From positions 1 to 48,213 of the forward strand of contig JAFEFF010000223.1 in the NCBI GenBank assembly GCA_018240745.1: 48,213 nt of DNA, written 5' to 3'. The notes under the pieces were generated by a model. That model saw only the letters and a list, made by a program, of their open reading frames with translations, did no database searches and had not been told where the DNA came from. Origin of the DNA: Pseudomonadota bacterium. Lineage in GTDB: Bacteria > Pseudomonadota > Alphaproteobacteria > Reyranellales > Reyranellaceae. How positions within the stretch are numbered: the first letter of the stretch is position 1; every line of letters begins with the position of its first letter. The position numbers were made by a program, and so were the translations under genes. Shown here piece after piece: positions 7,844-15,728 of the stretch.

Positions 7844-8302
7844 ATGCGCAGAATCGCCCTGTTCATCGCCCTGATGTCCACCGCCCTGGCGCTCGGCCCC
7901 GCGCTTGCGCACCTGCTCGAGCTGCCGAACAAGATCGCCTTGCCGAGAAACGCCTACTTCACCGTGCAGCAGATCTACGCCGGCTGGAGCCTGCTGGGCG
8001 TGGTCCTGCTGGTGCAGCTCTTGTCGATCGCATCGGTGATCGCGTTCGCAGGCGAGGAGCACCGCTTGCGCCTCTGCGCCATCGTCGCCCTGCTCTGCCT
8101 CGCCGGTGCGCAGGCGCTGTTCTGGACCTTCACCTATCCGGCCAATGCCGCCACCGCGAACTGGACGGTGCAGCCCGACAACTGGCAGGCGCTGCGGCAG
8201 CAATGGGAATACTCGCACGCTGCCGGTGCGCTGCTTCAGCTCGTCGCGATGGCGAGCCTCGTCGTCGGCGCGATCGGGCGAGCGAGGAAGGGCATCGACT
8301 GA
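7844..8302 (+). CDS. Small four-helix membrane protein (DUF1772-like)
   Basis: The 152-residue protein has four predicted membrane helices (about 4-24, 47-69, 78-95 and 125-144). Between helices 3 and 4 lies NWTVQPDNWQALRQQWEYSH, which resembles the conserved Asn/Trp/Arg/His loop of DUF1772 (anthrone oxygenase-like) proteins. I assign that family only tentatively. The ATG at 7844 begins a signal-like first helix. The gene sits 135 bases after hisH, at the left edge of a region that looks poorer in G+C than the rest. An overlapping frame of 159 codons is an Arg-rich shadow. Confidence 0.65.
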   Translation: MRRIALFIALMSTALALGPALAHLLELPNKIALPRNAYFTVQQIYAGWSLLGVVLLVQLLSIASVIAFAGEEHRLRLCAIVALLCLAGAQALFWTFTYPANAATANWTVQPDNWQALRQQWEYSHAAGALLQLVAMASLVVGAIGRARKGID

Positions 8303-8448
8303 GGAAACGGTGACGTCTGGTAGATCGGTCTGAAGCCGCCACTGCAGCAGGTCCTTGCCGGCAGGCCGGCCTCACGAGGAACTTGCACTTTACGTGCATA
8401 TGACAATACGGTTGTGGAGTTGGAAGGCTTTCTAACGGGCAGGATCGA

Positions 8449-9918
8449 TTGTCGCCCGAAACTGACGCCAGATCTGGACCGGCATCCCAAGCGCATGTGC
8501 GTGGTGTTTTACCGAACACCACCCGCCTGCGCAGCTATGAGGTGATTGGCGTTCTCGGACAGGGCGCTTTCGGAGTCACCTATCTTGCCCGCGATGCCAC
8601 CCTCAATCGCGAAGTCGCCATCAAAGAGTATCTGCCATCGTCGTTAGCCATCCGCGAGGGCGGCACGATGGTCGTGCCGCGCTCGACAGAGCTCGTCGAG
8701 GACTTCGTCTGGGGACGCGACCGGTTTCTCGACGAGGCGCGAACGTTGGCGAAGCTCGAATCCGTTCCCGGGGTCGTCCGCGTGCTGGATTTCCTGGAAG
8801 CCAATGGAACGGCGTACATGGTGATGGCGCTGGCACGCGGCGAAACGCTCGAGAAGCGGCTCCGACAGCAGGGCCAAATCGACGCTTCCCTCGCCGCGAA
8901 GATCATGGACCCGCTCATGGATGGCCTCGAGCAGGTCCACGAGGCCGGCTTCATGCACCGGGACATCAAGCCGTCGAACATCATCATCGACGCTCGCGGC
9001 AATCCCACCCTTATCGACTTCGGCGCGTCTCGCGCCGCTGTTGCAGGACGCTCCAGTGCACTGACTGCCATCTTCACGCCGGGCTACGCCGCGCCGGAGC
9101 AGTTCGGCTCGTCGGGCCAAGGTCCCTGGACGGATATCTACGGACTGTCCGCGACATTGTACCATGCCATTACAGGCGGCCCGCCGCCGAACTCCGTCGA
9201 TCGTATTCTGGAAGATGCCTACAGGCCGTTGGCCGAGCTCGCCCCTCGGGGCTTCCCGGCCAGGGTGCTTGCGGCGATCGACGCCGGACTATCCGTCCGG
9301 TCGCGGCAGCGGCCGCAGAACATTCCGCAGTGGCGAACGTTGCTGCGCGAGGGAACGCTCGCAGCCGATCCGCCGACAGTGGTCATGCCACACTCCCGGC
9401 CGGCCCCTCGCCCATCAGGCGCCCCTGTCGAGCAGGCGCCAGCAGAATCCCCGGATCGGGCATCAGGCGCGCCCTACGTCGAATCCCACCGTGCGTCTTC
9501 CGTTCCAAGGCGGGCGTTACCTTGGGCTGCTGTCGCCCTGGCTTTGCTCCTCCTGGCGGGAGGGGCCTACTACGCCTTCAATCTTGTGCTCCCACCGAAG
9601 GGGCAGACCGTTGCGGATGAAACGAAGCGGCTGCAGGAGGACGCGACGCGCAAGGCAGCGGCAGACGCCGAGGCCAAGAGCCGGGCGGACGCTGAGCAGG
9701 AAAGCGCACGCCAACAACGGCTGAAGGCCGAGGAAGAGGCCGCGAAAGCAAGAGCCGAAGCGGAAGCGCGCCAGAAACAGGAAGAAGATCAGCGCAACCA
9801 GGCGGCACTCGCGGCACGACGCGCCGAAGAAGAAGCGGCGGCACAGCGCAAGGCAGAGGCGGAGGCAGCCGCTCTGCGCCAGGCGGCCGAGGCGACCAGC
9901 AGGAAAGCGGCAGAGTAG
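8449..9918 (+). CDS. Membrane-anchored Ser/Thr protein kinase, N-terminal part ending at an in-frame TAG
   Basis: The 489 codons encode a eukaryotic-type kinase: glycine loop GVLGQGAFGVTY (about 34-45), K59 in VAIKEYLP, HRD motif at 170-172 (MHRDIKPSN), DFG at 190-192 and APEQF at 215-219. A Pro-rich linker, one membrane helix (about 358-380) and a long Ala/Glu/Lys coiled coil follow. The reading frame stops at TAG (9916-9918, codon 490) in the middle of the coiled coil. The same frame then stays open for 460 more codons. The start is TTG at 8449 behind AGGAT; other starts are possible. All catalytic residues are present, so the truncated product could still be an active kinase. G+C content by eye is lower than in flanking genes, which suggests transfer. 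Confidence 0.85.
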   Translation: MSPETDARSGPASQAHVRGVLPNTTRLRSYEVIGVLGQGAFGVTYLARDATLNREVAIKEYLPSSLAIREGGTMVVPRSTELVEDFVWGRDRFLDEARTLAKLESVPGVVRVLDFLEANGTAYMVMALARGETLEKRLRQQGQIDASLAAKIMDPLMDGLEQVHEAGFMHRDIKPSNIIIDARGNPTLIDFGASRAAVAGRSSALTAIFTPGYAAPEQFGSSGQGPWTDIYGLSATLYHAITGGPPPNSVDRILEDAYRPLAELAPRGFPARVLAAIDAGLSVRSRQRPQNIPQWRTLLREGTLAADPPTVVMPHSRPAPRPSGAPVEQAPAESPDRASGAPYVESHRASSVPRRALPWAAVALALLLLAGGAYYAFNLVLPPKGQTVADETKRLQEDATRKAAADAEAKSRADAEQESARQQRLKAEEEAAKARAEAEARQKQEEDQRNQAALAARRAEEEAAAQRKAEAEAAALRQAAEATSRKAAE

Positions 9919-11301
9919 ACGGAAGCCAAGCGCCTCGAGCAGGAGGAAGCACAGCGAAAGCTCGACGCAGAGGCCGCCGCCGCGCGTGCGGCGGAGAACG
10001 AGGCTCAAAGGAAAGCGGCCGCGGATGCAGAAGCAAAGCGGCTCGCGGACGAGACGCTGGCCAAAACCAACGCCGAGCGCGAGAAGGCCGAAGCCGAAGC
10101 AAAGGCCAAGGCCGAAACGGACCTCGCCACCCGGAGGAAAGGGGACGAAGCGGCCGAGATCGCGTCGAGACTCGATGCCACCGGACGCCGGCGCCTGCAG
10201 GTTGCGCTCACGGCGCTGGGATTCGACACCCGCGGCATCGACGGCAGCTTCGGACCGCGCAGCCGCGAGATGATCGCTGCATGGCAAAAGGCACGCAACA
10301 AACAGCCGACCGGCTTCCTCGATGGCGACCAACAGCAGATGCTGACGAAGGAGGCGGCTGCCGCAGTCGAGAAGTACGATGCGCAACAGAAGGCTATCGA
10401 AGACGAGAAGCGGCTTTTCTTGAGCGACGACAGCCGCCGCCTAGTGCAGGTCGCACTCACCTCGCTGGGTTTCGACACCAGGGACCAGAGTGGCGAATTC
10501 GGCCCGCGCACACGCGAGATGATTGCGGCATGGCAGAAATCGCGGCAATTGCCAGAGACCGGCTATCTCGACGAAACGCAAAAGCTCAAGCTCGATGGGG
10601 AGGGCGCGCCGGGGATCGCGCGCTTCAACAGCGAACAACAGAAGAGCAAAGACGAGAAAAAAGCAGAAATGGCCGCCGTGGGGTTGTCCGGCGCGTGGTA
10701 CGGCAAGCTGCTCGACAACTGGACGGCCGATACCGACCGCCGCGACCTGGTCGTGGTTGACGAAACCACGTGCCGCTGGGACCTCCCGAAGCAGGGCGGA
10801 CCGGGGTTTGCGATGTCCTGCAAGATCGATGGCGCGGCGGGTACGATCGACCTCGTCACCGGAGCGGGCTCCGCCGTCAAGCTGAGGCGCAATGGCGCCA
10901 ATCTCGAAGGCACGCTTCGGCTGAAGGATGGCGGCAAGACTTATCGCGTTGTTTTCCAGCGCGAGCCCTTCGCTCCAGCCTCGACCGGCTCGAGTGCCCA
11001 ATCACTACCGCATGGTACGTGGCGAGGCGATATCCAGGCCTTCCGCTACGGCGAAGCGAGCCGCGAACTCGCCATTTACGGCATTGGCTTTTGCCGCTGG
11101 GGTTTCGTCCGCAACACACCACCCCCTAGCGCGAGGGCGTGCGCTTTCGACGAAGCATCCAGGCGGCTTACGCTTACAGCATCAGACAGATCGATAGTAC
11201 GTCTTGAGCTCAAGGGTGATGTTTGGGACGGTTCGATAGAGCTGATTGATCCGAGCGGACAGTCTCCCGTTCATCAGATCGTGATGAAGCGAGTGCAGTA
11301 G
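9919..11301 (+). pseudogene. Severed C-terminal part of the kinase: coiled coil plus two peptidoglycan-binding domains
   Basis: This stretch continues the kinase frame without any other stop. It encodes the rest of the coiled coil, then two PG_binding_1-type repeats (about 10180-10340 and 10435-10590) that share GFDTR, FGPR and REMIAAWQK. A C-terminal beta-rich domain containing GLSGAWYGKLLDNWTA follows and ends at TAG 11299-11301. There is no convincing ribosome-binding site near the start; the ATG at 10270 falls inside the first PG-binding repeat. I read it as the distal half of one gene of about 950 codons, 8449-11301, separated by a single nonsense codon. Readthrough, suppression or a sequencing error would restore a full-length receptor kinase. 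Confidence 0.8.
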
Positions 11302-11367
11302 CAGAAGCCGGACGGCGACCATCTTCCTCGCACATGACGTCCCAAGCGGACTACCGGCCATGGCAGA

Positions 11368-11524
11368 GCTATCGCATATGCCATTCCCCGTCGTCTCGAC
11401 CGGAGCGCGAAGCGCGGAGCGGAGAGACCTTCTTTCAGCGATAAGCGGCTATTCGTAGAGAGAAGGTCTCTTCGCACAGCCCTTCGGGCCTTGGTCGAGA
11501 CGACGGAGGGGCATATGCGATAGC
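11368..11524. repeat. Family E long inverted repeat
   Basis: Outer arms AGCTATCGCATATGCC and GGCATATGCGATAGC pair, then CCGTCGTCTCGACC with GGTCGAGACGACGG, then AGAGACCTTCT with AGAAGGTCTCT. The whole is an imperfect hairpin of about 157 bases. It fills the gap between the convergent kinase and ftsK genes. It may act as a bidirectional terminator. The sequence does not resemble families A to D. Confidence 0.8.
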
Positions 11525-11543
11525 CCTACCGGCGGGGCCGGAG

Positions 11544-14339
11544 CTACCGCGTGCGATCGTCTATATCGCGTGCGAGGACCTCGCGCTTGCCGACGTGGTT
11601 GGCGGCAGTCACCACGCCCTCGCGCTCCATGCGCTCGACGATGCGGGCGGCGCGGTTGTAGCCGATCTGCAGGTAGCGCTGGATGAAGCTGGTCGAGCAC
11701 TTGCGCTCGCGCGCCACCAGGGCGATCGCCTGGTCGTAGAGCTGGTCGCTCTCGCCCTCCTCGCCGCCGCCCTCGCCCGGCGCGCCGCCTTCCTCGCCGT
11801 CGGGATCGTCGGTGACCGAGTCGATATAGGCCGGCACGCCCTGCGCCCTGAGGTGCCGCACGACCTCCTCGACCTCGCTGTCCGACACGAACGGGCCGTG
11901 CACGCGGGCGATCTTGCCGCCGCCCGCCATGTAGAGCATGTCGCCCTGGCCCAGGAGCTGCTCGCCGCCCTGCTCGCCCAGAATGGTGCGGCTGTCGATC
12001 TTCGACGTCACCTGGAACGAGATGCGGGTCGGGAAGTTGGCCTTGATGGTGCCGGTGATGACGTCGACCGACGGCCGCTGCGTCGCCATCACGACATGGA
12101 TGCCGGCGGCGCGCGCCATCTGCGCGAGGCGCTGGACGGCGGCCTCGATCTCCTTGCCGGCGACCAGCATCAGGTCGGCCATCTCGTCGATGATCACGAC
12201 GATGAAGGGCAGCGGATCGGTGTCGATCTCCTCTTCCTCGAAGATCGGCCGGCGCGTCTCGGGATCGATGCCGGTCTGCACCTTGCGGGTCAGCGGCACG
12301 CCCTTCTTGCGCGCCTCGCCGAGCTTCTCGTTGTAGCCGGCGATGTTGCGCACGCCCTGGGCGCTCATCGCCCGATAGCGGTCCTCCATCTCCCGCACCA
12401 CCCATTTCAGCGCGACGATCGCCTTGCGCGGCTCGGTGACGACCGGCGTCAGCAGGTGCGGGATGTCCTGATAGACGCTGAGCTCCAGCATCTTGGGATC
12501 GATCATGATGAAACGGCAGCGATCCGGCGGCAGCCTGTAGAGCAGCGACAGGATCATGGTGTTGACCGCCACCGACTTGCCCGAGCCGGTGGTGCCGCCG
12601 ATCAACAGATGCGGCATGCGGGCGAGGTCGGCGATCACCGGATCGCCGCCGATATCCTTGCCGAGGGCGAGCGGCAGGTTGAGCCGCGTGTCCTCGTAGT
12701 TCTTGGTCGACAGCAGCTCGCGCAGGAACACCGTCTCGCGCCGGGCGTTCGGCAGCTCGATGCCGATCACGTTGCGGCCGGGGACGGTGGCGACGCGGGC
12801 GGAGACGGCGCTCATCGAGCGGGCGATGTCGTCGGCGAGGCCGATCACGCGGCTCGCCTTGGTGCCGGGCGCGGGCTCGAGCTCGTAGAGCGTCACGACC
12901 GGACCCGGCCTGACCTTGACGATCTGGCCCTTGACGCCGAAATCCTCGAGCACGGTCTCGAGCAGGCGCGCGTTCTGCTCCAGCGCCGCCTCGTCGATCT
13001 TGGTCTCGGTCTTCACTCGCGACGGCAGTGACAGGAGATCGAGCGGCGGCAGGTGGTATTCGCCGACACCGAGATCGAGCTCGCGCTGGCCAGCCCTGGC
13101 GGCGCGCTTGCCCTGCGCCGCGGCGGTCTTGCGCGGCACGATCTTGACGCCCGGGGCCGCCGTCGCGGGAGGCTGATCGGCCTGCAGCGCGTCGTCGGGC
13201 GTGAAGGGATTCTCGTCGCCCTCGTCGTGTGCGGCCAAAGCCGCCGCAGGCTCCTCCGGCAGCTCGGGCGGCGGCGGAGCTACCGTGCGCACCACCTCCT
13301 CCGGCGGCGCGACAGGTTGAGCCGGCGCGGGACGCAGGCGGCCGAGGATCGGCTCGATCCGCATGCTGCCGGCCAGGCGATCGAACAGCGTGCGCTCGCC
13401 GATCGAGTCGTCGGCCTCTGGCGGCGCCGCGGCCGGATGAAGCGGCGCCGGCGCGGGCGGGATGTCCGGCAGCGGCCGCTCGATCGGCGCGTTCGGCGCA
13501 TCGACCATCAGCGAGTCGCGGGGCGGCAGCGGCGTGCCTTCCAGTGGAATCTGCTCGAAGCGGCCATTCTCGAAACGAGACGGATCGTACTGGCTCGCGT
13601 CGATCTCGCCCGGGATCTCGGCATAGCCGATCTCGGGCGCGGGCGGCTCGGACTCGTCGAACGGCTGCGGCCGGCCACGCCACAGGCCGACGCCGGCGCG
13701 GAACAGCCAGACGCTCCAGATGAACGGCGCGCGCAGGATGCGGAAGATCAGCGGCAGGTCCGTCCGGTTCATGCCGAGCGCGGGCGCCATGGCGATGAAG
13801 GCGAGGGCCGCGCACGCCGGCTCGATCAGCGCCAGGCCGCCGCCGCTCGAATGGCTGAGCACGATCTCGCGGAAGCGGCCGACCAGGGCGAGACCGACCA
13901 GTCCGCCCGGTCCGGTATGGGTCGCCGCACCGCCGACATCGCCCAGGCCGACGCAGGCGACGCTCATCATCAGCAGCGCCAGCAGCAGCAGCGAGAGCCT
14001 GAGGCCGAAGAAGCCGAGATGATGGGTGCGCACCATCCGCACGCCCCAGGTGATCAGCGCCACCGGCACCAGCACGATCGCCAGGCCGAAGGTCTGCATC
14101 AGCACGTCCGACACATAGGCGCCGGGCAGGCCGAGCAGGTTGGTCGGCGGATTGCCGGTCGCATGATTGAGCGACGGATCGTTGACGTTGAAGGTGAAGA
14201 CTGCCATCAGCAGGACCACGCCGATCGCGGCGATCGACACGCCCACCAGCTCCATGAGACGGCGGCGCAGGAAATCGCGCCCGCCCTCCGGCAGGATCGT
14301 CGTCGTCTTGGGCGAGCCGGCGATCCCGAGGATGGCCAT
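11544..14339 (-). CDS. ftsK: DNA translocase FtsK
   Basis: FtsK pumps chromosomal DNA through the closing division septum and activates XerCD recombination at dif. The 931-residue protein has four N-terminal membrane helices, a Pro/Glu-rich linker (about 200-400), and a RecA-like motor with Walker A GGTTGSGKSV (K588) and Walker B FIVVIIDEMADLM. The C-terminal gamma winged helix, CSTSFIQRYLQIGYNRAARI, reads KOPS sequences. Length is normal for alphaproteobacteria. The ATG at 14339 overlaps the stop of the aminotransferase gene (TGATG), implying coupled translation; a longer frame upstream is a shadow of that gene. It ends about 20 bases from hairpin E. Confidence 0.95.
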   Translation of the reverse strand: MAILGIAGSPKTTTILPEGGRDFLRRRLMELVGVSIAAIGVVLLMAVFTFNVNDPSLNHATGNPPTNLLGLPGAYVSDVLMQTFGLAIVLVPVALITWGVRMVRTHHLGFFGLRLSLLLLALLMMSVACVGLGDVGGAATHTGPGGLVGLALVGRFREIVLSHSSGGGLALIEPACAALAFIAMAPALGMNRTDLPLIFRILRAPFIWSVWLFRAGVGLWRGRPQPFDESEPPAPEIGYAEIPGEIDASQYDPSRFENGRFEQIPLEGTPLPPRDSLMVDAPNAPIERPLPDIPPAPAPLHPAAAPPEADDSIGERTLFDRLAGSMRIEPILGRLRPAPAQPVAPPEEVVRTVAPPPPELPEEPAAALAAHDEGDENPFTPDDALQADQPPATAAPGVKIVPRKTAAAQGKRAARAGQRELDLGVGEYHLPPLDLLSLPSRVKTETKIDEAALEQNARLLETVLEDFGVKGQIVKVRPGPVVTLYELEPAPGTKASRVIGLADDIARSMSAVSARVATVPGRNVIGIELPNARRETVFLRELLSTKNYEDTRLNLPLALGKDIGGDPVIADLARMPHLLIGGTTGSGKSVAVNTMILSLLYRLPPDRCRFIMIDPKMLELSVYQDIPHLLTPVVTEPRKAIVALKWVVREMEDRYRAMSAQGVRNIAGYNEKLGEARKKGVPLTRKVQTGIDPETRRPIFEEEEIDTDPLPFIVVIIDEMADLMLVAGKEIEAAVQRLAQMARAAGIHVVMATQRPSVDVITGTIKANFPTRISFQVTSKIDSRTILGEQGGEQLLGQGDMLYMAGGGKIARVHGPFVSDSEVEEVVRHLRAQGVPAYIDSVTDDPDGEEGGAPGEGGGEEGESDQLYDQAIALVARERKCSTSFIQRYLQIGYNRAARIVERMEREGVVTAANHVGKREVLARDIDDRTR

Positions 14340-15544
14340 CACAGCACCGACGCGAGGCGGGACAGACCTTCCCGCGTGGTCTTCTCGTCGTGCACCAGGG
14401 CGACGCGGATGTAGCGTTCCGCCGTGTTCACGCCGTTGGTCTCGCGGCAGGCATAGGCGCCGGGAAGCACCTTGACGTGCGCCTCGCGCCACAGCTTGCG
14501 CGTCGCCTCCTCGCCGTCGCCGACATCGAGCCACAGGAAGAAGCCGCCGCCCGGCGTGTAGTAGCCGAAGCGGTTGTGCAGGATCTGCTCGGCGATCCTG
14601 AAATTCCTGCGATACCACTCGCGCGTGGTCAGAGGATGCGTCTCCTCGTTCCACAGCGCCGCCGCCGCCTTCTGCACGGCGAAGGGAATCTGCGGCCCGC
14701 CATAGGTGCGCCAGCGCAGCACCATCGCGACCAGCCCGGGATCGCCGGCGACGAAGCCCGCGCGCAGGCCAGCCGCGTTGGAGCGCTTGGAGAGCGAATG
14801 GAAGACAGCGAGGTTGCGGAATGGATCGGCGCCGCCGGTCTCGTCGATCTCGAGCGCCGCCTCGAGCGCGCCGGGCGGCGGCTCACCGGTGTAGATCTCG
14901 GCGTAGCATTCATCGACCGCCAGCACGGCGTCATGCCTGCGGCAGAGCCGCAGCAGGTCCTGCAGGTATTGCTTGCTCGCGATCGCGCCCTGCGGATTGG
15001 CCGGCGAGCACAGATAGACCACGGTGATCCGCCGCCACGTCGCCTCGTCGAGGCTCGCATAGTCGGGCAGGAAGCCGTTCGACCGCGGCGCGTTCACCAG
15101 CAAGGGCTCCGCGCCCGACAGAACCGCACCGCCGAGATAGGCCTGGTAGAACGGATTGGGCAGCGCGACGATCGGCTTCTGGCCGTTCCTGGTCGGCGGC
15201 GTCGCCACCGTCGAGATGATGTAGACGCCTTCCTTGCTGCCCGCCGTCGGATGCACGTGCCGTGCCGGATCGAGCAGCCCGACCGGCAGCCTGTAGCGGC
15301 GGGTGAGCCAGTCGCACATCGCCTGGTTCAGTTCGGGCAGGCCCTGGTTGGGCGGATAGCGGTTCCAGCCGTCGATCTCGTCGTTGATGATCTGGCGGGC
15401 AAAGGCGGGCATCGCGCCCTGCGGCTCGCCGACCGACATGTTGATCATCGCGAGGTTGGCCGGCGGCTCTATCGGCGCCAGAAGCTGGTTCAACCGCGCG
15501 AACGGGAAATCGGTCAACGTCTCCGTGAGACGCGGATTGAACAT
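14339..15544 (-). CDS. Class I/II aminotransferase, DapC-like
   Basis: The 401-residue protein is a fold-type I PLP enzyme. PLP-binding Lys253 lies in FHSLSKRSNAAGLRAGF; other signature segments are NPFYQAYLGGA, SPANPQGAIAS (SPxNPxG) and VDECYAEIY. It resembles succinyldiaminopimelate aminotransferase (DapC), which acts in lysine and peptidoglycan-precursor synthesis; in alphaproteobacteria such a gene is commonly annotated this way. Close relatives act on other amino acids, so the substrate is an inference. Its stop overlaps the ftsK start. A divergent gene, the GH36 enzyme, begins 184 bases away. Confidence 0.82.
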   Translation of the reverse strand: MFNPRLTETLTDFPFARLNQLLAPIEPPANLAMINMSVGEPQGAMPAFARQIINDEIDGWNRYPPNQGLPELNQAMCDWLTRRYRLPVGLLDPARHVHPTAGSKEGVYIISTVATPPTRNGQKPIVALPNPFYQAYLGGAVLSGAEPLLVNAPRSNGFLPDYASLDEATWRRITVVYLCSPANPQGAIASKQYLQDLLRLCRRHDAVLAVDECYAEIYTGEPPPGALEAALEIDETGGADPFRNLAVFHSLSKRSNAAGLRAGFVAGDPGLVAMVLRWRTYGGPQIPFAVQKAAAALWNEETHPLTTREWYRRNFRIAEQILHNRFGYYTPGGGFFLWLDVGDGEEATRKLWREAHVKVLPGAYACRETNGVNTAERYIRVALVHDEKTTREGLSRLASVL

Positions 15545-15728
15545 CTAGACCTTCCGTTGGGCCGACACGGCCAGACAACACCTCGACGCCGCCGGGAGGG
15601 GGTCCAGGCAGCTCGCCAAGTGGGCATTCTACGAGACGAATAAGCCTTTAACAACAAGGGAATAGGCTGCTTTCCTAAGCTCGGGCCCTGCGCTGCCAAA
15701 GAGCCGCGCAGTGGGATAATATCGCATC

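Noticed and set aside
10270..11301. Separate 343-codon gene after the kinase
   Set aside because: The ATG lies inside a peptidoglycan-binding repeat and the same frame is open back to the TAG, so it is the kinase's own C-terminal part.
11449..13815. Open frame of 788 codons overlapping ftsK on the same strand
   Set aside because: Arg-rich shadow in another frame of a clear ftsK gene, typical of very G+C-rich DNA.
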